A stretch of 48,681 nucleotides of DNA, taken from the NCBI GenBank assembly GCA_945905925.1, contig CAMDQN010000038.1, positions 1-48,681 on the forward strand, given 5' to 3'. The notes below the pieces were generated by a model that worked only from the letters and a program-made list of their open reading frames with translations, was not told the DNA's origin and ran no database searches. This document shows, one piece after another, positions 8,461-17,002 of the stretch. This DNA comes from Singulisphaera sp. GP187. Its GTDB lineage: Bacteria > Planctomycetota > Planctomycetia > Gemmatales > Gemmataceae. Every line of letters starts with the position of its first letter. The stretch's first letter is position 1. A program made the position numbers and the translations under genes.

Positions 8461-9171
8461 ACGCGCAGCGCCGCGGAACCCGCGGCACACGTACACACCG
8501 CCGGGCGGCAGGTTGAAGGGCACGAACCGGAACCGCACGTCTTCAAAATAGCGCCGATACATCTTGTAGTAGATCAGCGGCATCACGGTCAGTTGGCGGA
8601 ACGTGCCGCCGTCGCTGATGGTGCGCGCGGCGGTTTCGAGGATCGCGTCTCGCGCCTCGGCAGGGAACGACGGCAGCGGCAACCCGGAGAGCACGTGATC
8701 CACCTTCGGGATACCGCGCTCGGCCAACAGTTCGCCGAACTTCGTCGCGTCACCCAAAATCACTTCGACGTTGGGGGTGTCGTGGAACCGCTCACGGAGA
8801 CGGCCGCAGAGCGTGGGGTCGAGTTCGATCACCACGAGTTTCGTCTTGGGGTTCGCCCTCTTCACCATCTCGGCCGTGATCGGACCGGTGCCGGCGCCGA
8901 GTTCAACGATCGACCCGGCCTTCGCCCAGTCGATGCCGTCGAGAATCTTACGGGCCATGAACCGCGAACTCGGCGCGAACGACGCGATCCGCTTCCCCTG
9001 CGTGAGGAACGCCCGCATCATGAGCCACCAGTCCGGTCCCTTCGGGGTGGTGCCGGTGGGCGGGTTCGGGTTGGTCTTTGTCTCGACAGCAACTGCGGGC
9101 GGTGTGTGTGGGGTCGCCATGGGTGCAGCGGGCGAGGTGGCTGCCGGTTGCGGCGTCACGGTTGATTGCAT
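8455..9171 (-). CDS. SAM-dependent methyltransferase, phospholipid N-methyltransferase (PmtA)-like
   Basis: The protein has 238 residues. A low-complexity Pro/Thr-rich N-terminus of about 45 residues precedes a class I methyltransferase. Motif I is VELGAGTGPI (residues 88-97), followed by the acidic strand LVVIELDPTL, VEVILGDAT, and VDHVLSGLPLPSFP. The QGKRIASFAPSSRFMA block before motif I and the SGLPL motif are typical of phosphatidylethanolamine N-methyltransferases of the PmtA type, so a membrane-lipid head-group methylation is likely, though not proven. The ATG at 9171 overlaps the TAA of the upstream hydrolase (TAATG), which indicates coupled translation. Its stop lies in the repeat arm at 8443-8460. 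Confidence 0.85.
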   Translation of the reverse strand: MQSTVTPQPAATSPAAPMATPHTPPAVAVETKTNPNPPTGTTPKGPDWWLMMRAFLTQGKRIASFAPSSRFMARKILDGIDWAKAGSIVELGAGTGPITAEMVKRANPKTKLVVIELDPTLCGRLRERFHDTPNVEVILGDATKFGELLAERGIPKVDHVLSGLPLPSFPAEARDAILETAARTISDGGTFRQLTVMPLIYYKMYRRYFEDVRFRFVPFNLPPGGVYVCRGFRGAARV

Positions 9172-10016
9172 TATTTACTCGCTCGGGTTGGCTTCGCCAG
9201 GATGAGTTTGGTCCACGACGGGTGTGCGGTGGGTCGCTTCGAACTGAGAAAGTCTACGACCAGTCGGTTGATCAGCCAGTGTTTCTCGATTTGCGGAGCG
9301 TGCCCGCATCGCTCGATCTTGCGGAAGTGCCCGTTGGGTAGTTCGCGGGCTGCTTCCTCGGCGGTCTTCGGGTCGCACACCTTGTCGCCGGACGCGGTCA
9401 CCAACAGCGTCGGTGCCTTCACGTCCTTCATTTTGCCGCGCACGGTGTGGTCGAGCGTGCCGCGCACGGTGCGCAGGAACCCTTTTTGCCACTTTCTGTT
9501 CGCGAACTTCGCCCGGTAGTACCTCAGCATCTCGCCGTCGGCACGCCGGGGCTTGTGGAACACGCTCTCGACCATCGCGCGCGCGTTGCGGCCGACGACG
9601 CCTTCCATGATTGGCAACTGTTCCACGTCGCCCATTCCCGACGGGCACAGGAGCACGACGCGGTTCACCATGTGCGGGTACTGGGCCGCGAACTCGACCG
9701 CGACCTTCCCGCCCAAACTGCTCGCGACGAGGTGGTACGGCGGCGTCTGTACGAACTGGTCGAGGTAGGTGTGAAGTTGGTTGACGAGGTATTCGACCGT
9801 GATCGCTTCTTTGGCTGCGATCCGCCGGTGGATTGGCTCGCCCTCGTAGGCGAGGATGTTGGGCGTGAGAACATCGAAGTATCGAGACCAGAATTTCTTA
9901 TTCCGATACCACGACTCGGCTTGCTCGGCGAGGCCGTTGATGAGTACGAGCGGTTGGCGGCGAGCGTACTGCCGCGGGCGCAGTCGTTCGATCAGCCCCT
10001 TGATGGGGGAACGCAT
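9171..10016 (-). CDS. Alpha/beta hydrolase
   Basis: With the ATG at 10016 the protein has 281 residues; a longer frame reaches 10142 but the fold starts at RRQPLVLINGLAEQAESW. The nucleophile elbow is VASSLGG with serine 100 (an Ala replaces the first Gly of G-x-S-x-G). The acid is probably Asp211 (VTASGDKVCD) and the base His239 (CGHAPQIEK), the usual order for this fold. The oxyanion loop (LINGLA) is present. No signal peptide is seen. It overlaps the PmtA-like methyltransferase by one base, so the pair likely acts together, perhaps on lipids (acyl-chain or head-group turnover). This role is inferred only from the neighbour. Confidence 0.9.
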   Translation of the reverse strand: MRSPIKGLIERLRPRQYARRQPLVLINGLAEQAESWYRNKKFWSRYFDVLTPNILAYEGEPIHRRIAAKEAITVEYLVNQLHTYLDQFVQTPPYHLVASSLGGKVAVEFAAQYPHMVNRVVLLCPSGMGDVEQLPIMEGVVGRNARAMVESVFHKPRRADGEMLRYYRAKFANRKWQKGFLRTVRGTLDHTVRGKMKDVKAPTLLVTASGDKVCDPKTAEEAARELPNGHFRKIERCGHAPQIEKHWLINRLVVDFLSSKRPTAHPSWTKLILAKPTRASK

Positions 10017-10235
10017 GGCGGAACTCCGCGACGCCGGCGGCGGGTAGTCCTGCCGGCGGGTGAAGTTACAGGATAGTGTGGCACGTCTCGGTGTGAAGAA
10101 AAAAAGTACAACGCGCGCGAGTTTCCTCGCCGCGCGGCGCAAGCGAAATTCCGATCAACTGCGTAACGTGTACTGTCTTCGTCTTCTGTTTTCTTCTTTG
10201 CCCTATGTGGCCAACCTGTCTTTGATTTCCGCGGC

Positions 10236-13200
10236 TCACTCCTTCGGCACGATCTTGATCGCCAGCGGCGGCACCCAACACTTGTGGTCCGCGTTGTAGT
10301 ACAGATACCCGCGACTCGCCGGGCCGCGGTACTCGCCGGGCACGTCGCACACCAGATCCACCGTTAGCGCCACCTTCTGCTCAGGGGCCATCTCGCGCCA
10401 GTACAGCACCAGTTCCCGCGAACCGCGAAGCTCGAAGAAGCTGATTACCCCCTTCTCACGCAGGTCGGTGAGTTGCTTCATGTCGGTCGGCACCTTCATC
10501 CCTGCCGGGATGCCGATGATCGCGACCGTCATACCCTGACCCGCCTTCTGACGGTTCTCCAGGTTCACCGTCAACGGCACCGTGTCGCCTTCGTTGGCTT
10601 CGGTCTTCGCCAACTTCGTGCTGATGTTGACCTGGCACTTTTCGGCGCTGATCGGCGTGAGCGTCGTGTAGGTGTAACTCAGCGCGAACGGATACGATTG
10701 CTTCGCGTCGGTCACGATCTCCACTTCCGTCGTTTCGCCCGGCTTGAAGACCGCTTCCGGGTTCTCGATGTCGAGGCCGATTACCTCCACGTCCTTCTCG
10801 GTGAACTTCCGCGTGCCGATCACCTTCCCGCCGACGGAGACTTTGATCTCGCCGCTCTCCGACGGATGCTTGGCCTTGTTCGCGAACAGCGTCAGCGCCT
10901 TCAACGCCATGATGGTCGATTGCGTCGAGCCGAACCCGCCGTAGCCGCCACGCTGCTGCGAAATCCACTTTGTCGATTCCTTGATCGCGGTGCTGTACTT
11001 CGGGTCGTTCGCACGCAGCCAACCGAGGAGCGTGATCGCGGTCGTTTCGATCTCCAGATCGCGTCCGCCGGACCGCGTGATGCTGGTCACCGCGCCCGTC
11101 ACCGCACCGGCCTTTGCGTGCTTGTCCTTCAACCGGTCGAGCAGTTGGTGAGCGGCTTGGCGGTCGCCGCGCTGAAGCAGAACGTTCGCCACGAGCGCCA
11201 CGAAGTACGCGTCCTTGCCGCCGGCGGAGTTCTCGTCCAGCGCCTGCGTCTTCAACGCCGCGATTTCCGTCTTCAGATCCAACTTCTCGGTGTCGTCCGG
11301 GTCGCTCTCGACCAGCGCCCACACGATGTACGCGTCGGTGGTGGGCTTCGGCGCGCCGCCGAAGTTGTCGAGCGCGCGAGCGTTCCGCTTGAAGCCGCCT
11401 TGCCCGTCGCGCCGCGACAACAAGTACGTTTGCGTCCGCTTGATCATCTGCGCGTCCACGGTGTGAACGCGGGCCATGTCCTTGAACTGAAGCAGCCCGT
11501 AAGCCGTGAGCGCTTCGTGCTGTTGGTCCGCACCGCCGAACCATTCGAAGCCCTGTCGGGTCTTCTGCGGCGTGTCCGGGCACTCGAACGAAACGAGTTT
11601 CGCGTACCCTTTATCCAGCAACCCTCGCGCCTTCTTCGCGGCTTCGGGGTTCGTCTGGTTGGTCTGGTTCATGTAGTCGAGGATCAGCGTGTTCGGGTAG
11701 TTCGAGGTGGAAGTCTGCTCGAAGCACCCGTAAGGCTCGCGGAGCAATCCGTCGAGACCCTTCACAAGATCGGACAGCGATGTCGGGTACACTTCGAGCC
11801 GCACCTTGAGCGTGCCGGGCACCACGTCCTTCGGCAGCGTAATACTGCCCGCGGCGCGGCGCTCCATCCTGTCGCTGAACGAACCGACACCGGGGAAGCC
11901 GTCCGGCACGATAGTCGTCGTGCGCTGGATGCTGTCCTTGTCGGCGCCACTCGTTCCCGTCACGAGGAGCGAGCCTTCGCCTTGCAGTTTGTTGGCCTTC
12001 AGGCGAACGATCTTCCGGCCCTTGCCGTTGGGCGCGAGTTCGAGTCCGTCCGCGAAGATGCCGTCGGCCTTGAAGCCGGTCGCGAGCGTGGTGAACTCGA
12101 CACGCCGCTTGTCGCCGCTGTCGTTGGTCACGCGAACCGGCACGTCGATGATGTCCGTGTGCGAGACTTCCAGCGGCAACTTCGGATCGACGCTGAACGG
12201 CTTGCGCGCTTCGATGGTCTTCGTGATGGCTCCGATGCGGCCGTCGAGCGTGTGTCCGGCGACGAGAACTTCGTAGCGCGCGATGTCATCGGAGAGTTGG
12301 AACTCGACGGTGGCCTTGCCGCTTTCGGGGAGCACGAGAACCGGGTGCCAGTACACGGTTTCGGTGAAGTCCGATCGCACTTCGCCGAGCGCCGGGTCGC
12401 GCTGGTGGGCGTACTCGCGCACCACGAACGGCATCACCTCGATCACCGGCCTGCCTCTCCCACCGAAGCCGCCCTTTCCGGCGAACCCCGGTTCCGCTGG
12501 CTGTCCCATTCCGCCCATCGGCCCACCACCGGGTACCGGACGGGGGCGAGCGAAGTCGCCGCGCCCGGGTTGTTGCTCCTTCGCGAGCGCGTTCGCGAGC
12601 CTTGCTTTGTCGCGCTGAATCGCGTCGGCCTGCGCCGGATTGCGATTCACGTTCTCGGCCATCTTCTTCGCCTCGTCGAACTTCCCGTCCGCGGGCTTCG
12701 CCTCGCCCCTCGGCCCCGCTTTCGGCTGTGGGAGCGCGTCTGGACCGGCCGGCATCATCGGCGGGAGCGGAGCCGGCGCCTGCGGAGCCACCGCTCGCGG
12801 ACCGCGATCCCCATCAACCGCCTTGAGCGGGAAATCAGCGCGCTCGTTCGCGGCCATGTCACGGGCCGCTTGCGCGTTCGGCGCCGCCTTGCGCGCGAAG
12901 AACTCCAGCGGCGCGTTACGCATCGGGGCGATTTCGTCCCAGGCGACTTCGGCGTCCTTCGTGCCTCGCGTCATTACGATCGCACCGAGCGCGCACGCGC
13001 CGAGGGCGAACAGCGCGACCGACCCGAGGTAGTACGGGCGCCGCGAACCGCCGGACTTTTGCCCCGCGAGCGACAGCCCGCTGATGCCCAGCGCGATCAA
13101 ACTGACCATCAGCGCGGGCAACGCCCACGACTGAATCCGTCGCGACCGCGTCTCGTACTTGTACAGTTCGGCGGCCGTTTCCGTGTGTTGCTTATTCGCG

Positions 13201-15746
13201 GCGTCGAACGTGGCCTTCGCGGTCGCGACTCGACCCGCGAGACCCGGCCCTTGCGCACCCTGAATCTCGCTCAGTTCGGTCTGCGCGACGCTCATCGCGA
13301 TTGTCGTTTGTTCCATCTTCGGCCGGTACTCCGCGTTGATCCGCTGTTCTTCGAGTCGGTACAACTCGAATGGCGCGGACGTGCGCTGACCATGCGCGAC
13401 GAGCATCTTCTCGACATCGGTCTTGTCGTTCGGGTTACCGGGTGCGCCGGTCTGCTCCGCGAACCGCCGCCAGCCCTGCGTCCCCAACAAGAGGTCGAGC
13501 GCAATCGCGGCACGCGGGTGATCCGTTAACAGGAAATCCGCGTGTTCGAGTTCGGCCGGGTGCTTCACCTCGCCGGACAATATGAAGTGCGTCGGCATCA
13601 GACGATCGGTCTTGTTGTCGGCCATCGTGATGACGCTGCGGTTCACGACACCGACGAGCAACACCGCGGGCGTTGGCTTCTCCTTGTCGTTGAACGCGGA
13701 GAGTTCGAGTTTCACCTTGCCGCCGGGCGTGTAACTCGACTTGTCCGGGTTGATGTTCAGCATGAGCATTTCGGCCGGCTTGCGGTACACGAGTCGTTCG
13801 GCGCGCGGAATCAAATTCGCGGCGCCCGGAGCACCCTTCGGTTCCTCGAACACCGTGATGCGGGTCACGCCGCCAACGTCGTCGCCCTTGAGCGAAACCT
13901 CGACCGGCTTACCGGCTTCCGCTTCCACTTTTTGGTGCGCGATCAAGCGACCGCGGGCGTACGCGCCGACGTGGAGTGTCTTCGCTTGCGCCGCTTGCAC
14001 GCGAATGCGGATCGTCGCGCCCTGCGCGGTGACGGCATCGAGCGACGTGAGCGCCACGCCATCGGCCTTCGCAACCGGCAGCGGGAAGCCTTCGGGAGTC
14101 GGCGCGGTGATGCCGCTCGGCGAACTGAGTTTGAGGAAGTACTTCGCGCCGGCGCGCGGCGTGAGCGTGAAGCTCCCCTGCCCGCGATTCACGCCGGGGT
14201 TGTCCGCGTCGGTCTCGGTCTTGATGTCGGGAACGACCGTGTTCGTGCCGTCCGTGATGACGCCCGTAATATCCGCCGGTTTGCCAGGCTCGGTGCCTTT
14301 GCTCGGCATGCGAATCTGGAAGTACACGCGACCCGACACGCCGTCGATCATCTCCCCGCCTTCGGGGAAGAACTCAATGTTGAGCTTCTTCGTGACGAGC
14401 GGAATCGGGCGCAGGATGTTTTCGAGATCGCTGCCGTCATCGATGGTCACGCTCAGCGACGCCGACGGCACGTCTTTCCGCGACTTCTCGAAGAGATCCG
14501 CCGGCACCTTGAAGCGGACGTTCAGAACCGCTTTGCCGGTCGGCTCGATCGCGAGTTTCGTGTCCTTCTGTTCGTGGAAACTCTTGCCGTCCACGCTCGC
14601 GACGACGAGCGCGGTCGCATTCTTCATCGGCCCGCCTGCGGTGCGCGACACTTCGATGCGCGCCTGCACCACGTCGCCGGGGCCATACGACTTGCCATCG
14701 AACTCCAACTTCTTCTCGAACGTGTCGGGAACGTACCGGTTAACGATGAACTTGCGCGTCTCGATCAACACGCCATGGGGGTTCTCGCTCGTCACTTCGT
14801 GGAGGTCGAGTTTGTACTCGCCGCCGGGTGCGCCGGCGGGAATCACGTATTCGCCCACACCGATTCCGCGAAGCGGTTTCTTGTCCGGTCCCATCACCGG
14901 TTGGAGGTCGCGAAGCAAGCGGCCGTTACCGACGTCGAGTTGGGTGACCGCATCACCGGGGTCGCGCAAACTGAACCTGAGGTGCTGATCGTTCGCGGGT
15001 GGCCGGAGCGTGGAACGTTCCAGCGTGAGCGAGCGGAACCGGACCGTTTCGCCCGGCTTGTAGAGCGGCTTGTCGGTCTGGAGGTGCGTGACGTACATCG
15101 GGCGCGCGAGCGGAATGCGTTCGGCCAGCGAACTGACTCGCTTGTCGTCGGTGAACGCGACCACTTTGAGGAACAGGTCCGTTCCGGGCTTCACGTTCTC
15201 CCAGAACTTGGTGGTGAGTACGAGCGGAGTCGCGACCCCGGGTTTGTCGTGCGCGTCGCGGAAGAGTTCGGCCCCGCTCGCGTCGGTCACCGCGATTTCC
15301 AGTCGGCTCGCTTTAACGGCGGTGCCATCGAGCTGGAGGGCTTCGATCTGCCACATGTTCGGCGCGCCGGGCTGAATACGGGCCGGGCCGGTGAGCCGCA
15401 CGGTGAAGTTCTTCTCTTCGAGGATCTTTCGCGCCGCGGCCATCTCGGCGCTGTACTTGATTGCGACGGCCTGCTCCGCGTCGGTGGCGTCCTTGAACGT
15501 CTTTTGCGCGGCGTCCTGCGAGGTCTTGTGTTCCACCTGGAGTCGGTCGTACTCGCCTTTCGCAGCGATCAGCGTGGCTTGTTTGTCGTTCGCCTCGCGA
15601 GACTTCTCGACCCAGTTAACGAGTTGATACCCCACGGGGATGCTCAGGAACAGCACGAGAACAATGCCGACCGCGCGCCAGTTGGTGGGCCGGTTCGTCT
15701 CGGCTTCCGGCTTCTGACCCGGCGACGGATCACGGTTGTCGGACAT
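10236..15746 (-). CDS. Alpha-2-macroglobulin family protein with thioester motif
   Basis: The protein has 1836 residues and starts at ATG 15746. A single N-terminal membrane anchor (AVGIVLVLFLSIPVGYQLV, residues about 25-45) and a heptad-like KQATLIAAKGEYDRLQVEHK coiled segment are followed by beta-rich macroglobulin domains (TDKPLYKPGETVRFRS). The centre carries two more membrane segments (about 876-896 and 905-927) and then a Pro/Gly/Ala-rich linker of about 170 residues that occupies the place of a bait region. The second half has the typical ETVYWHPVL...F.LSDDIARYEVLVAG block and the thioester motif GCFEQ (Cys about 1341, Gln about 1344) in an alpha-helical thioester domain, then a C-terminal receptor-like domain. 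Bacterial homologues trap proteases in the periplasm by a covalent thioester. A pbpC-type penicillin-binding partner, common in proteobacteria, is absent here. Confidence 0.92.
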   Translation of the reverse strand: MSDNRDPSPGQKPEAETNRPTNWRAVGIVLVLFLSIPVGYQLVNWVEKSREANDKQATLIAAKGEYDRLQVEHKTSQDAAQKTFKDATDAEQAVAIKYSAEMAAARKILEEKNFTVRLTGPARIQPGAPNMWQIEALQLDGTAVKASRLEIAVTDASGAELFRDAHDKPGVATPLVLTTKFWENVKPGTDLFLKVVAFTDDKRVSSLAERIPLARPMYVTHLQTDKPLYKPGETVRFRSLTLERSTLRPPANDQHLRFSLRDPGDAVTQLDVGNGRLLRDLQPVMGPDKKPLRGIGVGEYVIPAGAPGGEYKLDLHEVTSENPHGVLIETRKFIVNRYVPDTFEKKLEFDGKSYGPGDVVQARIEVSRTAGGPMKNATALVVASVDGKSFHEQKDTKLAIEPTGKAVLNVRFKVPADLFEKSRKDVPSASLSVTIDDGSDLENILRPIPLVTKKLNIEFFPEGGEMIDGVSGRVYFQIRMPSKGTEPGKPADITGVITDGTNTVVPDIKTETDADNPGVNRGQGSFTLTPRAGAKYFLKLSSPSGITAPTPEGFPLPVAKADGVALTSLDAVTAQGATIRIRVQAAQAKTLHVGAYARGRLIAHQKVEAEAGKPVEVSLKGDDVGGVTRITVFEEPKGAPGAANLIPRAERLVYRKPAEMLMLNINPDKSSYTPGGKVKLELSAFNDKEKPTPAVLLVGVVNRSVITMADNKTDRLMPTHFILSGEVKHPAELEHADFLLTDHPRAAIALDLLLGTQGWRRFAEQTGAPGNPNDKTDVEKMLVAHGQRTSAPFELYRLEEQRINAEYRPKMEQTTIAMSVAQTELSEIQGAQGPGLAGRVATAKATFDAANKQHTETAAELYKYETRSRRIQSWALPALMVSLIALGISGLSLAGQKSGGSRRPYYLGSVALFALGACALGAIVMTRGTKDAEVAWDEIAPMRNAPLEFFARKAAPNAQAARDMAANERADFPLKAVDGDRGPRAVAPQAPAPLPPMMPAGPDALPQPKAGPRGEAKPADGKFDEAKKMAENVNRNPAQADAIQRDKARLANALAKEQQPGRGDFARPRPVPGGGPMGGMGQPAEPGFAGKGGFGGRGRPVIEVMPFVVREYAHQRDPALGEVRSDFTETVYWHPVLVLPESGKATVEFQLSDDIARYEVLVAGHTLDGRIGAITKTIEARKPFSVDPKLPLEVSHTDIIDVPVRVTNDSGDKRRVEFTTLATGFKADGIFADGLELAPNGKGRKIVRLKANKLQGEGSLLVTGTSGADKDSIQRTTTIVPDGFPGVGSFSDRMERRAAGSITLPKDVVPGTLKVRLEVYPTSLSDLVKGLDGLLREPYGCFEQTSTSNYPNTLILDYMNQTNQTNPEAAKKARGLLDKGYAKLVSFECPDTPQKTRQGFEWFGGADQQHEALTAYGLLQFKDMARVHTVDAQMIKRTQTYLLSRRDGQGGFKRNARALDNFGGAPKPTTDAYIVWALVESDPDDTEKLDLKTEIAALKTQALDENSAGGKDAYFVALVANVLLQRGDRQAAHQLLDRLKDKHAKAGAVTGAVTSITRSGGRDLEIETTAITLLGWLRANDPKYSTAIKESTKWISQQRGGYGGFGSTQSTIMALKALTLFANKAKHPSESGEIKVSVGGKVIGTRKFTEKDVEVIGLDIENPEAVFKPGETTEVEIVTDAKQSYPFALSYTYTTLTPISAEKCQVNISTKLAKTEANEGDTVPLTVNLENRQKAGQGMTVAIIGIPAGMKVPTDMKQLTDLREKGVISFFELRGSRELVLYWREMAPEQKVALTVDLVCDVPGEYRGPASRGYLYYNADHKCWVPPLAIKIVPKE

Positions 15747-16172
15747 GGTCGGCCTCCCGCGATGAACGTGGAGAAGTGTGGGCGCGTCTCGACGAGTACG
15801 CTGCTCGCGCCAATACTACCTGAACCATTCGACGTGTGACAGGCGCAGTTCGTTTGGGTGCGGGTGGAAAATCACGCGGAACTGCTCGCTCGCGCGTCCG
15901 AATGTTGTCGGATTTATTCGTACGGCCCGGAGCGACCTCTGCTACACTTCGTACAGTGTCCTTTCCCGAGAACGGTCCCGCGGTCTATCCGATCGCACCC
16001 GTTCACAACACATTGCCCCACACGGGGTAGCCACTTTCACTCGAATCCCGTCGAGCCCGTGCGGACTGCTATTTCAGTGCGGTTCGCGACTCAGGTTGCT
16101 CACGACGGGGCGGTGCGGGTCTTCAAGTCCCCTCGCACCGAGTGGAAGCCTCTTTCACGGAGGTTGTCACGC
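15747..16172. other. Divergent intergenic region between alpha-2-macroglobulin and Uma2 genes
   Basis: This 426-base gap between divergent genes must hold both promoters. I see no convincing gene. One inverted repeat, CGGTGCG (16111-16117) with CGCACCG (16134-16140), could form a hairpin in the leader of the Uma2 gene, and ACGGAGG at 16157-16163 is that gene's ribosome binding site. No clear -35/-10 pair was recognised. Confidence 0.4.
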
Positions 16173-16646
16173 ATGTCCACGACTGTCTTGCCCGCGCATC
16201 GTTCGCTCGCGGCCACTTCACAACGCATGTCCGAGAACTGGCTGCGCAACGTGTTTTCCCCGGACCTGTACACCGTTCTGGGACGCGACCCGAAGGCCGA
16301 AGTGCCCGAAGGCGACCACACGCCCGACATCACGGTTGTTCGCGCCCACCCCAAGACAGACGCCGAGCACATTCCGGTCCTCGTGATTGACATCGAGGAC
16401 GCTGACACCGATTACGACCTCGCGGAGCAGTCGAGTCGCGTCGCGGCGGACGGCGTGACTGAGTATTGGGTACTCGACGTGATCGCGCGCCAGTTGCACA
16501 TCTCCCGCGACCCGCGGTTCGACGCGTCCGCTCCGTACGGGTTCTCCTACAAGCAGGTACGGATCTGCTCGCCGAACGCGCTCGTCGCCCCGCAGGTGGC
16601 TGAACTGCACCTCGCGCAGGTGGTCGACCTCCTGCCGCGGGAGTAA
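16173..16646 (+). CDS. Uma2 family (DUF820) PD-(D/E)XK nuclease-like protein
   Basis: The protein has 157 residues. ATG 16173 follows ACGGAGG by nine bases; longer open frame upstream lacks coding character. It shows the Uma2 signature in order: an acidic P-E-G-D-H-x-P-D-I-x-V segment (the PDI/PDV metal-site strand), PVLVIDIEDADTDYDL with the second acidic strand, then SSRVAADGVTEYWVLDV, where the GV-EYW-V-D block is diagnostic. The usual lysine after the second strand is not obvious (AEQSSR), so catalytic competence is uncertain. Uma2 genes are expanded in planctomycetes and cyanobacteria, often as singletons; their targets are unknown. It is somewhat shorter than the common 180-200 residues. 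A palindrome follows the stop. Confidence 0.85.
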   Translation: MSTTVLPAHRSLAATSQRMSENWLRNVFSPDLYTVLGRDPKAEVPEGDHTPDITVVRAHPKTDAEHIPVLVIDIEDADTDYDLAEQSSRVAADGVTEYWVLDVIARQLHISRDPRFDASAPYGFSYKQVRICSPNALVAPQVAELHLAQVVDLLPRE

Positions 16647-16653
16647 ATCGCAA

Positions 16654-16716
16654 ATCCAGAACCCAAAAACGCGCTACACTCGACTTGCTTGACAGTTGTT
16701 GTTTGGGTTCTGGGAT
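16654..16716. repeat. Palindrome downstream of Uma2 gene
   Basis: ATCCAGAACCCAAA (16654-16667) pairs with TTTGGGTTCTGGGAT (16702-16716) with one bulged G. It begins eight bases after the Uma2 stop and may terminate that transcript. Confidence 0.65.
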
Positions 16717-16722
16717 GTGTTC

Positions 16723-16934
16723 ATGAACGAAGACGAGTGGCTCACCGGGACCGATTTCACCGCCCACGCGAGGTACGCGGCCGAACGTCTTTCTCCGCGG
16801 CGCGAGCGATGCCGATTCTGGCAGACGCACTTCAAGACGCCGGCTGCGACAACGAAGAGTTACTCGCGCACTGCCGAACGGAAGGGATGCACGTTCGCGG
16901 GTGCTGGGTGCTGGATCTGGTGTTGGGAAGGTAG
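16723..16934 (+). pseudogene. Decayed remnant of a Gemmata-type hypothetical protein (internal deletion plus frameshift)
   Basis: Frame 1 from ATG 16723 reads MNEDEWLTGTDFTAHARYAAE and matches in style the opening MTEAEWL-x-x-TDP of a large Gemmata family of hypothetical proteins. From about 16805 the coding signal moves to frame 3, which reads MPILADALQDAGCDNEELLA and then ends HVRGCWVLDLVLGR with a TAG at 16932-16934. That is the conserved C-terminus of the same family as I remember it. The middle (normally well over 100 residues, rich in W and C) is missing. I therefore read it as a deleted, frameshifted copy. The family identity is from memory and was not searched. Confidence 0.55.
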
Positions 16935-16942
16935 CGCTGGAG

Positions 16943-16994
16943 GAAGAACCCACCCCCAACCCCTCCCTGCGGAGGGGTTGGGGGTGGGTTCTTC
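16943..16994. terminator. Perfect 24-bp hairpin between pseudogene and TPR gene
   Basis: The stem at 16943-16966 (GAAGAACCCACCCCC and on) is exactly complementary to 16971-16994 with a 4-base CTGC loop. It lies just before the stop of the minus-strand TPR gene (17003) and after the plus-strand remnant, so it can serve as a terminator for either strand. The length and perfection of the stem are unusual for a simple terminator. Confidence 0.75.
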
Positions 16995-17002
16995 TCTTTC
17001 GG

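Noticed and set aside
10473-13529. Very long open frame (over 1000 codons) opposite the alpha-2-macroglobulin gene
   Set aside because: It is an antisense shadow created by high GC at third positions: Arg/Val/Leu-rich, no recognised motif, and entirely within a clearly coding gene.
13542-15839. Second long antisense frame over the alpha-2-macroglobulin N-terminal half
   Set aside because: Same reason; composition is biased to Arg, Val, Glu and His and no domain is visible.
16030-16060. T-loop-like stretch CTCGAATCCC suggesting a tRNA 3' end
   Set aside because: No acceptor, D-arm or anticodon stem could be built around it.
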